Below, piece by piece: positions 50,951 through 62,600 of a DNA stretch of 64,000 nt. Source of the DNA: Symsagittifera roscoffensis (lineage: Eukaryota > Xenacoelomorpha > Acoela > Convolutidae); the NCBI RefSeq assembly GCF_963678635.1, contig NC_087071.1:248001-312000 (forward strand), read 5' to 3'. Each line of letters starts with the position of its first letter. Positions within the stretch are counted from its first letter, which is position 1. Below the pieces are notes generated by a model that ran no database searches, was not told the origin of the DNA, and was given only the letters and a program-made list of their open reading frames with translations. Position numbers and translations under genes: made by a program.

Positions 50951-53600
50951 CGGCCATGAATGAGCGAGGTTGGATGTTTTTATGCATGTCTATGTGTGTT
51001 GTACCTGTGATATATCTATGTTGGGGTCTAGCATTCTACAGGCCATGAAAGAAGCGTGGATGGATGTGTATGCGTTTCTATGTGTGTAGTACCTGTGATA
51101 TATCTATGTTGGGGTCTAGCATTCTACAGTCCATGAATGAAGCGTGGTTGGATGTGTATGCGTGTCTATGTGTGTAGTACCTGTGATATATCTATGTTGG
51201 GGTCTAGCATTCTGTCGGCCATGAATGAAGCGAGGTTGGATGTGTATGCGTGTCTATGTGTGTAGTACCTGTGATATATCTTTGTTGGGGTCTAGCATTC
51301 TACAGGCCATGAATGAAGCCTGGTTGGATGTGTATGCGTGTCTATGTGTGTAGTACCTGTGATATATCTATGTTGGGGTATAGCATTCTACAGGCAATTA
51401 ATGAAGCGTGGTTGGATGTGTATGCGTGTCTATGTGGGTAGTACCTGTGATATATCTATGTTGGAGTCCAGGATTCTGCCGGCCATGAATGAGGCGACGT
51501 TGGATATGTATGCGTGTCTATGTGGGTAGTACCTGTGTTATATCTATGTTTTCGTCCAGCATTCTGCCGGCCATGAATGAAGCGAGGTTGGATGTGTATG
51601 CGTGTCTATGTGTGTAGTACCTGTGATATATCTATGTTGGGGTCTAGCATTCTGTCGGCCATGAATGAAGCGAGGTTGGATGTGTATGCGTGTCTATGTG
51701 TGTAGTACCTGTGATATATCATTGTTGGGGTCTAGCATTCTACAGGCCATGAATGAAGCGTGGTTGGATGTGTATGCGTGTCTATGTGTGTAGTACCTGT
51801 GATATATCTATGTTGGGGTATAGCATTCTACAGGCAATTAATGAAGCGTGGTTGGATGTGTTAGCGTGTCGATGTTGGTAGTACCTGTAATATATCTATT
51901 TTGGTGTCCAGCATTCTGCCGGCCATGATTGAGGCGAGGTTGGATATGTATGCGTGTCTATGTGGGTGGTACCTGTGATATATCTATTTTGGGGTCCAGC
52001 ATTCTGCCGGCCATGAATGAGGCGACGTTGGATATGTATGCGTGTCTATGTGGGTAGTACCTGTGATATATCTATGTTTTCGTCCAGCATTCTGCCGGCC
52101 ATGAATGAGGCGAGGTTGGATATGTATGCATGTCGATGTGGGTAGTATCTGTGATATATCTACTTTGGGTTCCAGCATTCTGCCGGCCATGATTGAGGCA
52201 GGTTGGATATGTATGCGTGTCTATGTGGGTAGTACCTGTGATATATCTATGTTGGGGTCCAGCATTCTGCCGGCCATGAATGAAGCGAGGTTGGATATGT
52301 ATGCGTGTCTAAATGTGTAGTATCTGTGATATATCTATATTGGTGTCTAGCATTCTGCCGGCCATGAATGAAGCGAGGTTGGATTTGTATGCGTGTCTAT
52401 ATGTGTAGTATCTGTGATACATCTATGTTGGGGTCTAGCCTTCTGTCGGCCATGAATGAAGCGAGGTTGGATGTGTATGCGTGTCTATGTGTGTAGTATC
52501 TGTGATATATCTATGTTGGGGTCTAGCATTCTGTCGGCCATGAATGAAGCGAGGTTTGATGTGTATGCGTGTCTATGTGTTTAGTACCTGTGATATATCT
52601 ATGTTGGGTTCTAGCATTCTGCCGGCCATGAATGAGGCGAGGTTGGATGTGTATGCTAGTCTATGTGTGTAGTACTTGTGATATATCTATGTTGGGGTCT
52701 AGAATTCTTCCGGCCATGAATGAGGCGAGGTTGGATGTGTATGCGTGTCTATGTGTGTAGTACCTGTGATAAATCTATGTTGGTGTCTAGCATTCTGCCG
52801 GCCATGAATGAAGCGACGTTGGTTTTGTATGCGTGTCTCTGTGTGTAGTATCTGTGATATATCTATGTTGGGGTCTAGCATTCTGTCGGCCATGAATGAA
52901 GCGAGGTTGGATGTGTATGCGTTTCTATGTGGGTAGTAGCTGTGATATATCTATGTTGGGGTTTAGCATTCTGCCGGCCATGAATGAGGCGAGGTTGGAT
53001 GTGTATGCGTGTCTAGGTGTGTAGTACCTCTGATATATCTATGTTGGGGTCTAGAATTCTGCCGGCCATGAATGAGGTGAGGTTGGATGTGTATGCGTGT
53101 CTCTGTGTGTAGCACCTGTGATATATCTATGCTGGGGTCTAGCATTCTGCCGGCCATGAATGAAGCGAGGTTGGGTTTGTATGCGTGTCTTTATGTGTAG
53201 TATCTGTGATATATCTATGTTGGAGTCTAGCATTCTGTCGGCCATGAATGAAGCGAGGTTGGATGTGTATGCGTGTCTATGTGGGAAGTAGCTGTGATAT
53301 ATCTATGTTGGGGTCTAGCAGTCTCTCGGTCATGAATGAGGCGAGGTTGGATGTGTATGCGTGTCTATGTGTGTAGTACCTGTGATATATCTATGTTGGG
53401 GTCTAGCATTCTGCCGGCCATGAATGAAGCGAGGTTGAATTTGTATGCGTGTCTCTATGTGTAGTATCTGTGATACATCTATGTTGGGGTCTAGCATTCT
53501 ACAGGCCATGAATGAAGCGTGGTTGGATGTGTATGCGTGTCTATGTGTGTAGTACCTGTGATATAACTATGTTGGGGTCCAGCATTCTACCGGCCATGAA
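50950..53600 (-). repeat. Array 2 transitional sub-domain
   Basis: The units carry GTGTGTAGTACC together with GTCTAGCATTCTACAGG, ATTCTGTCGGCC and TTTTCGTCCAGC variants. This is a mixture not seen elsewhere in the array, and it marks the switch from the GTCCAGC-type centre to the GTCTAGC-type right part. Confidence 0.6.
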
Positions 53601-56600
53601 TGAGGCGAGAGGTTGGATGTGTATGCGTGTCTATGTGTGTAGTACCTGTGATATATCTATGTTGGGGTCTAGCATTCTGCCGGCCATGAATGAGGCGAGG
53701 TTGGATATGTATGCGTGTCTATGTGAATAGTACCTGTGATATATCTATGTTGGGGTCTAGCATTCTGCCGGCCAAGAATGAGGCGAGGTTGGATGTGTAT
53801 GCGTGTCTATGTGGGTAGTACCTGAGATATATCTATGTTGGGGTCTAGCATTCTGCCGGCCATGAATGAGGCGAGGTTGGATATGTATGCGTGTCTATGT
53901 GAATAGTACCTGTGATATATCTATGTTGGGGTCTAGCATTCTGCCGGCCATGAATGAGGCGAGGTTGGATGTGTATGCGTGTCTATGTGGATAGTACCTG
54001 TGATATATCTATTTTGGGGTCTAGCATTCTGCCGGCCATGAATGAGGCGAGGTTGGATATGTATGCGTGTCTATGTGAATAGTACCTGTGATATACCTAT
54101 GTTGGGGTCTAGCATTCTGCCGGCCATGAATGAGGCGAGGTTGGATGTGTATGCGTGTCTATGTGTGTAGTACCTGTGATATACCTATGTTGGGGTCTAG
54201 CATTCTGCCGGCCATGAATGAGGCGAGGTTGGATGTGTATGCGTGTCTATGTGTGTAGTACCTGTGATATAACTATGTTTGGGTCTAGCATTCTGCCGGC
54301 CATGAATGAGGCGATGTTGGATATGTATGCGTGTCTATGTGAATAGTACCTGTGATATATCTATGCTGGGGTCTAGCATTCTGCCGGCCATGAATGAGGC
54401 GAGGTTGGATGTATATGCGTGTCTATGTGGGTAGTACCTGAGATATATCTATGTTGGGGTCTAGCATTCTGCCGGCCATGGATTAGGCGAGGTTGGATAT
54501 GTATGCGTGTCTATGTGAATAGTACCTGTGATATATCTATGTTGGGGTCTAGCATTCTGCCGGCCATGAATGAGGCGAAGTTGGATATGTATGCGTTTCT
54601 ATGTGAATAGTACCTGTGATATATCTATGTTGGGGTCTAGCATTCTGCCGGCCATGAATGAGGCGAGGTTGGATATGTATGCCTGTCTATGTGAATAGTA
54701 CCTGTGGCATATCTATGTAGGGGTCTAGCATTCTGCCGGCCATGAATGAGGCGAGGTTGGATGTGTATGCGTGTCTATGTGTGTAGTACCTGTGATATAT
54801 CTATGTTGGGGTCTAGCATTCTGCCGGCCATGAATGAGGCGAGGTTGGATATGTATGCGTGTCTATGTGAATAGTACCTGTGATATACCTATGTTGGGGT
54901 CTAGCATTCTGCCGGCCATGAATGAGGCGGGGTTGGATGTGTATGCGTGTCTGTGTGAATAGTACCTGTGATATATCTATGTTGGGGTCTAGCATTCTGC
55001 CGGCCATGATTGAGGCGAGGTTGTATGTGTATGCGTGTCTAAGTGTGTAGTACCTGTGATATATCTATGTTGGGGTCTAGCATTCTGCCGGCCATGAATG
55101 AGGCGAGGTTGGATATGTATGCGTGTCTATGTGAATAGTACCTGTGATATATCTATGTTGGGGTCTAGCATTCTGCCGGCCAAGAATGAGGCGAGGTTGG
55201 ATGTGTATGCGTGTCTATGTGGGTAGTACCTGAGATATATCTATGTTGGGGTCTAGCATTCTGCCGGCCATGAATGAGGCGAGGTTGGATATGTATGCGT
55301 GTCTATGTGAATAGTACCTGTGATATATCTATGTTGGGGTCTAGCATTCTGCCGGCCATGAATGAGGCGAGGTTGGATATGTATGCGTGTCTATGTGGAT
55401 AGTACCTGTGATATATCTATTTTGGGGTCTAGCATTCTGCCGGCCATGAATGAGGCGAGGTTGGATATGTATGCGTGTCTATGTGAATACTACCTGTGAT
55501 ATACCTATGTTGGGGTCTAGCATTCTGCCGGCCATGAATGAGGCGAGGTTGGATGTGTATGCGTGTCTATGTGGGTAGTACCTGTGATATACCTATGTTG
55601 GGGTCTAGCATTCTGCCGGCCATGAATGAGGCGAGGTTGGATGTGTATGCGTGTCTATGTGTGTAGTACCTGTGATATAACTATGTTTGGGTCTAGCATT
55701 CTGCCGGCCATGAATGAGGCGAGGTTGGATATGTATGCCTGTCTATGTGAATAGTACCTGTGGCATATCTATCTAGGGGTCTAGCATTCTGCCGGCCATG
55801 AATGAGGCGAGGTTGGATATGTATGCCTGTCTATGTGAATAGTACCTGTGGCATATCTATGTAGGGGTCTAGCATTCTGCCGGCCATGAATGAGGCGAGG
55901 TTGGATGTGTATGCGTGTCTATGTGTGTAGTACCTGTGATATATCTATGTTGGGGTCTAGCATTCTGCCGGCCATGAATGAGGCGAGGTTGGATATGTAT
56001 GCGTGTCTATGTGAATAGTACCTGTGATATACCTATGTTGGGGTCTAGCATTCTGCCGGCCATGAATGAGGCGGGGTTGGATGTGTATGCGTGTCTGTGT
56101 GAATAGTACCTGTGATATATCTATGTTGGGGTCTAGCATTCTGCCGGCCATGATTGAGGCGAGGTTGTATGTGTATGCGTGTCTAAGTGTGTAGTACCTG
56201 TGATATATCTATGTTGGGGTCTAGCATTCTGCCGGCCATGAATGAGGCGAGGTTGGATATGTATGCGTGTCTATGTGAATAGTACCTGTGATATATCTAT
56301 GTTGGGGTCTAGCATTCTGCCGGCCAAGAATGAGGCGAGGTTGGATGTGTATGCGTGTCTATGTGGGTAGTACCTGAGATATATCTATGTTGGGGTCTAG
56401 CATTCTGCCGGCCATGAATGAGGCGAGGTTGGATATGTATGCGTGTCTATGTGAATAGTACCTGTGATATATCTATGTTGGGGTCTAGCATTCTGCCGGC
56501 CATGAATGAGGCGAGGTTGGATATGTATGCGTGTCTATGTGGATAGTACCTGTGATATATCTATTTTGGGGTCTAGCATTCTGCCGGCCATGAATGAGGC

Positions 56601-59600
56601 GAGGTTGGATATGTATGCGTGTCTATGTGAATAGTACCTGTGATATACCTATGTTGGGGTCTAGCATTCTGCCGGCCATGAATGAGGCGAGGTTGGATGT
56701 GTATGCGTGTCTATGTGGGTAGTACCTGTGATATACCTATGTTGGGGTCTAGCATTCTGCCGGCCATGAATGAGGCGAGGTTGGATGTGTATGCGTGTCT
56801 ATGTGTGTAGTACCTGTGATATAACTATGTTTGGGTCTAGCATTCTGCCGGCCATGAATGAGGCGATGTTGGATATGTATGCGTGTCTATGTGAATAGTA
56901 CCTGTGATATATCTATGCTGGGGTCTAGCATTCTGCCGGCCATGAATGAGGCGAGGTTGGATGTATATGCGTGTCTATGTGGGTAGTACCTGAGATATAT
57001 CTATGTTGGGGTCTAGCATTCTGCCGGCCATGGATGAGGCGAGGTTGGATATGTATGCGTGTCTATGTGAATAGTACCTGTGATATATCTATGTTAGGGT
57101 CTAGCATTCTGCCGGCCATGAATGAGGCGAAGTTGGATATGTATGCGTGTCTATGTGAATAGTATCTGTGATACATCTATGTTGGGGTCTAGCATTCTGC
57201 CGGCCATGAATGAGGCGAGGTTGGATATGTATGCCTGTCTATGTGAATAGTACCTGTGACATATCTATGTAGGGGTCTAGCATTCTGCCGGCCATGAATG
57301 AGGCGAGGTTGGATGTGTATGCGTGTCTATGTGTGTAGTACCTGTGATATATCTATGTTGGGGTCTAGCATTCTGCCGGCCATGAATGAGGCGAGGTTGG
57401 ATATGTATGCGTGTCTATGTGAATAGTACCTGTGATATACCTATGTTGGGGTCTAGCATTCTGCCGGCCATGAATGAGGCGGGGTTGGATGTGTATGCGT
57501 GTCTATGTGAATAGTACCTGTGATATATCTATGTTGGGGTCTAGCATTCTGCCGGCCATGATTGAGGCGAGGTTGTATGTGTATGCGTGTCTAAGTGTGT
57601 AGTACCTGTGATATATCTATGTTGGGGTCTAGCATTCTGCCGGCCATGAATGAGGCGAGGTTGGATATGTATGCGTGTCTATGTGAATAGTACCTGTGAT
57701 ATATCTATGTTGGGGTCTAGCATTCTGCCGGCCATGAATGAGGCGAGGTTGGATGTGTATGCGTGTCTATGTGAATAGTACCTGTGATATATCTATGTTG
57801 GGGTCTAGCATTCTGCCGGCCATGAATGAGGCGAGGTTAGATGTGTATGCGTGGTGTCTATGTGTGTAGTACCTGTGATATATCTATGTTGGCGTCTAGC
57901 ATTCTGCCGGCCAAGAATGATGCGAGGTTGGATGTGTATGCGTGTCTATGTGAATAGTACCTGTGATATATCTATGTTGGGGTCTAGCATTCTGCCGGCC
58001 GTGAATGAGGCGAGGTTGGATGCGTATGCGTGTCTATGTGTGTAGTACCTGTGATATATCTATGCTCGGGTCTAGCATTCTGCCGGCCATGAATGAGGCG
58101 GGGTTGGATGTGTATGCGTGTCTATGTGAATAGCACCTGTGATATATCTATGTTGGGGTCTAGCATTCTGCCGGCCATGATTGAGGCGAGGTTGTATGTG
58201 TATGCGTGTCTAAGTGTGTAGTACCTGTGATATATCTATGTTGGGGTCTAGCATTCTGCCGGCCATGAATGAGGCGGGGTTGGATGTGTATGCGTGTCTA
58301 TGTGAATAGTACCTGTGATATATCTATGTTGGGGTCTAGCATTCTGCCGGCCATGAATGAGGCGAGGTTGGATGTGTATGCGTGTCTATGTGTGTAGTAC
58401 CTGTGATATATCTATGTTGGCGTCTAGCATTCTGCCGGCCAAGAATGATGCGAGGTTGGATGTGTATGCGTGTCTATGTGAATAGTACCTGTGATATATC
58501 TATGTTGGGGTCTAGCATTCTGCCGGCCGTGAATGAGGCGAGGTTGGATGCGTATGCGTGTCTATGTGTGTAGTACCTGTGATATATCTATGCTCGGGTC
58601 TAGCATTCTGCTGGCCATGAATGAGGCGAGGTTGGATATGTATGCGTGTCTATGTGAATAGTACCTGTGATATATCTATTTTGGGGTCTAGCATTCTGCC
58701 GGCCATGAATGGGGCGAGGTTGGATGTGTATGCGTGTCTATGTGAATAGTACCTGTGATATATCTATGATGGGGTCTAGCATTCTGCCGGCCAGGAATGA
58801 GGCGAGATTGGATGTGTATGCGTGTCTATGTGTGTAGTACCTGTGATATATCTATGTTGGGGTCTAGCATTCTGCCGGCCAGGAATGAGGCGAGGTTAGA
58901 TATGTATACGTGTCTATGTGAATAATACCTGTGATATATCTATGTTGGGGTCTAGTATTCTGCCGGCCATGAATGAGGCGAGGTTGGATATGTATGCGTG
59001 TCTATGTGAATAGTACCTGTGATATATCTATGTTGGGGTCTAGCATTCTGCCGGCCATGAATGAGGCGAGGTTGGATGTGTATGCGTGTCTATGTGAATA
59101 GTACCTGTGATATATCTATGTTGGGGTCTAGCATTCTGCCGGCCATGAATGAAGCGTGGTTGGATGTGTATGCGTGTCTATGTGTGTAGTACCTGAGATA
59201 TATCTATGTTGGGGTCTAGCATTCTGCCGGCCATGAATGAAGCGTGGTTGGATGTGTATGCGTGTCTATGTGTGTAGTACCTGAGATAAATCTATGTTGG
59301 GGTCTAGCATTCTGCCGGCCATGAATAAAGCGAGGTTGGATATGTATGCGTGTCTATGTGAATAGTACCTGTGATATATCTATGTTGGGGTCTAGCATTC
59401 TGCCGGCCATGAATGAAGCGTGGTTGGATGTGTATGCGTGTGTATGTGTGTAGTACCTGAAATATATCTATGTTGGGGTCTAGCATTCTGCCGGCCATGA
59501 ATGAGGCGAGGTTGGATATGTATGCGTGTCTATGTGAATAGTACCTGTGATATATCTATGTTGGGGTCTAGTATTCTGCCGGCCATGAATGAGGCGAGGT

Positions 59601-62600
59601 TGGATGTGTATGCGTGTCTATGTGTGTAGTACCTGTGATATATCTATGTTGGGGTCTAGCATTCTGCCGGCCATGAATGAGGCGAGGTTGGATATGTATG
59701 CGTGTCTATGTGAATAGTACCTGTGATATATCTATGTTGGGGTGTAGCATTCTGCCGGCCATGAATGAGGCGAGGTTGGATGTGTATGCGTGTCTATGTG
59801 AATAGTACCTTTGATATAACTATGTTGGGGTCTAGCATTCTGCCGGCCATGAACGAAGCGAGGTTGGATGTGTATGCGTGTCTATGTGTGTAGTACCTGT
59901 GATATATCTATGTTGGGGTCTAGCATTCTGCCGGCCATGAATGAGGCGAGGTTGGATATGTATGCGTGTCTATGTGATTAGTACCTGTGATATATCTATG
60001 TTGGGGTGTAGCATTCTGCCGGCCATGAATGAGGCGAGGTTGGATGTGTATGCGTGTCTATGTGAATAGTACCTGTGATATAACTATGTTGGGGTCTAGC
60101 ATTCTGCCGGCCATGAATGAGGCGAGGTTGGATATGTATGCGTGTCTATGTGAATAGTACCTGTGATATATCTATGTTGGGGTCTAGTATTCTGCCGGCC
60201 ATGAATGAGGCGAGGTTGGATGTGTATGCGTGTCTATGTGTGTAGTACCTGTGATATATCTATGTTGGGGTCTAGCATTCTGCCGGCCATGAATGAGGCG
60301 AGGTTGGATATGTATGCATGTCTATGTGTGTAGTACCTGAGATATATCTATGTTGTGGTCTAGCATTCTGCCGGCCATGAGTGAGGCGAGGTTGGATATG
60401 TATGCGTGTCTATGTGAATAGTACCTGTGATATATCTATGTTGGGGTCTAGCATTCTGCCGGCCATGAATGAGGCGTGGTTGGATGTGTATGCGTGTCTA
60501 TGTGAATAGTACCTGTGATATATCTATGTTGGGGTCTAGTATTCTTCCGGCCATAAATGAGGCGAGGTTGGATATGTATGCGTGTCTATGTGAATAGTAC
60601 CTGTGATATATCTATGTTGGGGTCTAGCATTCTGCCGGCCATGAATGAGGCGAGGTTGGATATGTATGCGTGTCTAGGTGAATAGTACCTGTGATATATC
60701 TATGTTGGGGTGTAGCATTCTGCCGGCCATGAATGAGGCGAGGTTGGATGTGTATGCGTGTCTATGTGAATAGTACCTGTGATATAACTATGTTGGGGTG
60801 TAGCATTCTGCCGGCCATGAACGAAGCGTGGTTGGATGTGTATGCGTGTCTATGTGTGTAGTACCTGAGATATATCTATGTTGTGGTCTAGCATTCTGCC
60901 GGCCATGAGTGAGGCGAGGTTGGATATGTATGCGTGTCTATGTGAATAGTACCTGTGATATATCTATGTTGGGGTCTAGCATTCTGCCGGCCATGAATGA
61001 GGCGTGGTTGGATGTGTATGCGTGTCTATGTGAATAGTACCTGTGATATATCTATGTTGGGGTCTAGCATTCTTCCGGCCATGAATGAGGCGAGGTTGGA
61101 TATGTATGCGTGTCTATGTGAATAGTACCTGTGATTTATCTATGTTGGGGTCTAGCATTCTGCCGGCCATGAATGAGGCGAGGTTGGATCTGTATGCGTG
61201 TCTATGTGAATAGTACCTGTGATATATCTATGTTGGGGTCTAGCATTCTGCCGGCCATGAATGAGGCGAGGTTGGATGTGTATGCGTGTCTATGTGAATA
61301 GTACCTGTGATATATCTATGTTGGGGTCTAGCATTCTGCCGGCCATGAATGAAGCGTGGTTGGATGTGTATGCGTGTCTATGTGTGTAGTACCTGAGATA
61401 TATATATCTTGGGGTCTAGCATTCTGCCGGCCATGAATGAAGCGTGGTTGGATGTGTATGCGTGTCTATGTGTGTAGTACCTGAGATATATCTATGTTGG
61501 GGTCTAGCATTCTGCCGGCCATGAATAAAGCGAGGTTGGATATGTATGCGTATCTATGTGAATAGTACCTGTGATATATCTATGTTGGGGTCTAGCATTC
61601 TGCCGGCCATGAATGAAGCGTGGTTGGATGTGTATGCGTGTGTATGTGTGTAGTACCTGAGATATATCTATGTTTGGGTCTAGCATTCTGCCGGCCATGA
61701 ATGAGGCGAGGTTGGATATGTATGCGTGTCTATGTGAATAATACCTGTGATATATCTATGTTGGGGTCTAGTATTCTGCCGGCCATGAATGAGCCGAGGT
61801 TGGATGTGTATGCGTGTCTATGTGTGTAGTACCTGTGATATATCTGTGTTGGGGTCTAGCATTCTGCCGGCCATGAATGAGGCGAGGTTGGATATGTATG
61901 CGTGTCTATGTGAATAGTACCTGTGATATATCTATGTTGGGGTGTAGCATTCTGCCGGCCATGAATGAGGCGAGGTTGGATGTGTATGCGTGTCTATGTG
62001 AATAGTACCTGTGATATAACTATGTTGGGGTCTAGCATTCTGCCGGCCATGAATGAAGCGTGGTTGGATGTGTATGCGTGTCTATGTGTGTAGTACCTGA
62101 GATATATCTATGTTGTGGTCTAGCATTCTGCCGGCCATGAATGAGGCGAGGCTGGATATGTATGCGTGTCTATGTGAATAGTACCTGTGTTATATCTATG
62201 TTGGGGTGTAGCATTCTGCCGGCCATGAATGAGGCGAGGTTGAATGTGTATGCGTGTCTATGTGAATAGTACCTGTGATATAACTATGTTGGGGTCTAGC
62301 ATTCTGCCGGCCATGAATGAAGCGTGGTTGGATGTGTATGCGTGTCTATGTGTGTAGTACCTGAGATATATCTATGTTGTGGTCTAGCATTCTGCCGGCC
62401 ATGAATGAGGCGAGGCTGGATATGTATGCGTGTCTATGTGAATAGTACCTGTGATATATCTATGTTGGGGTGTAGCATTCTGCCGGCCATGAATGAGGCG
62501 AGGTTGGATGTGTATGCGTGTCTATGTGTGTAGTACCTGAGATATATCTATGTTGGGGTCTAGCATTCTGCCGGCCATGAATAAAGCGAGGTTGGATATG

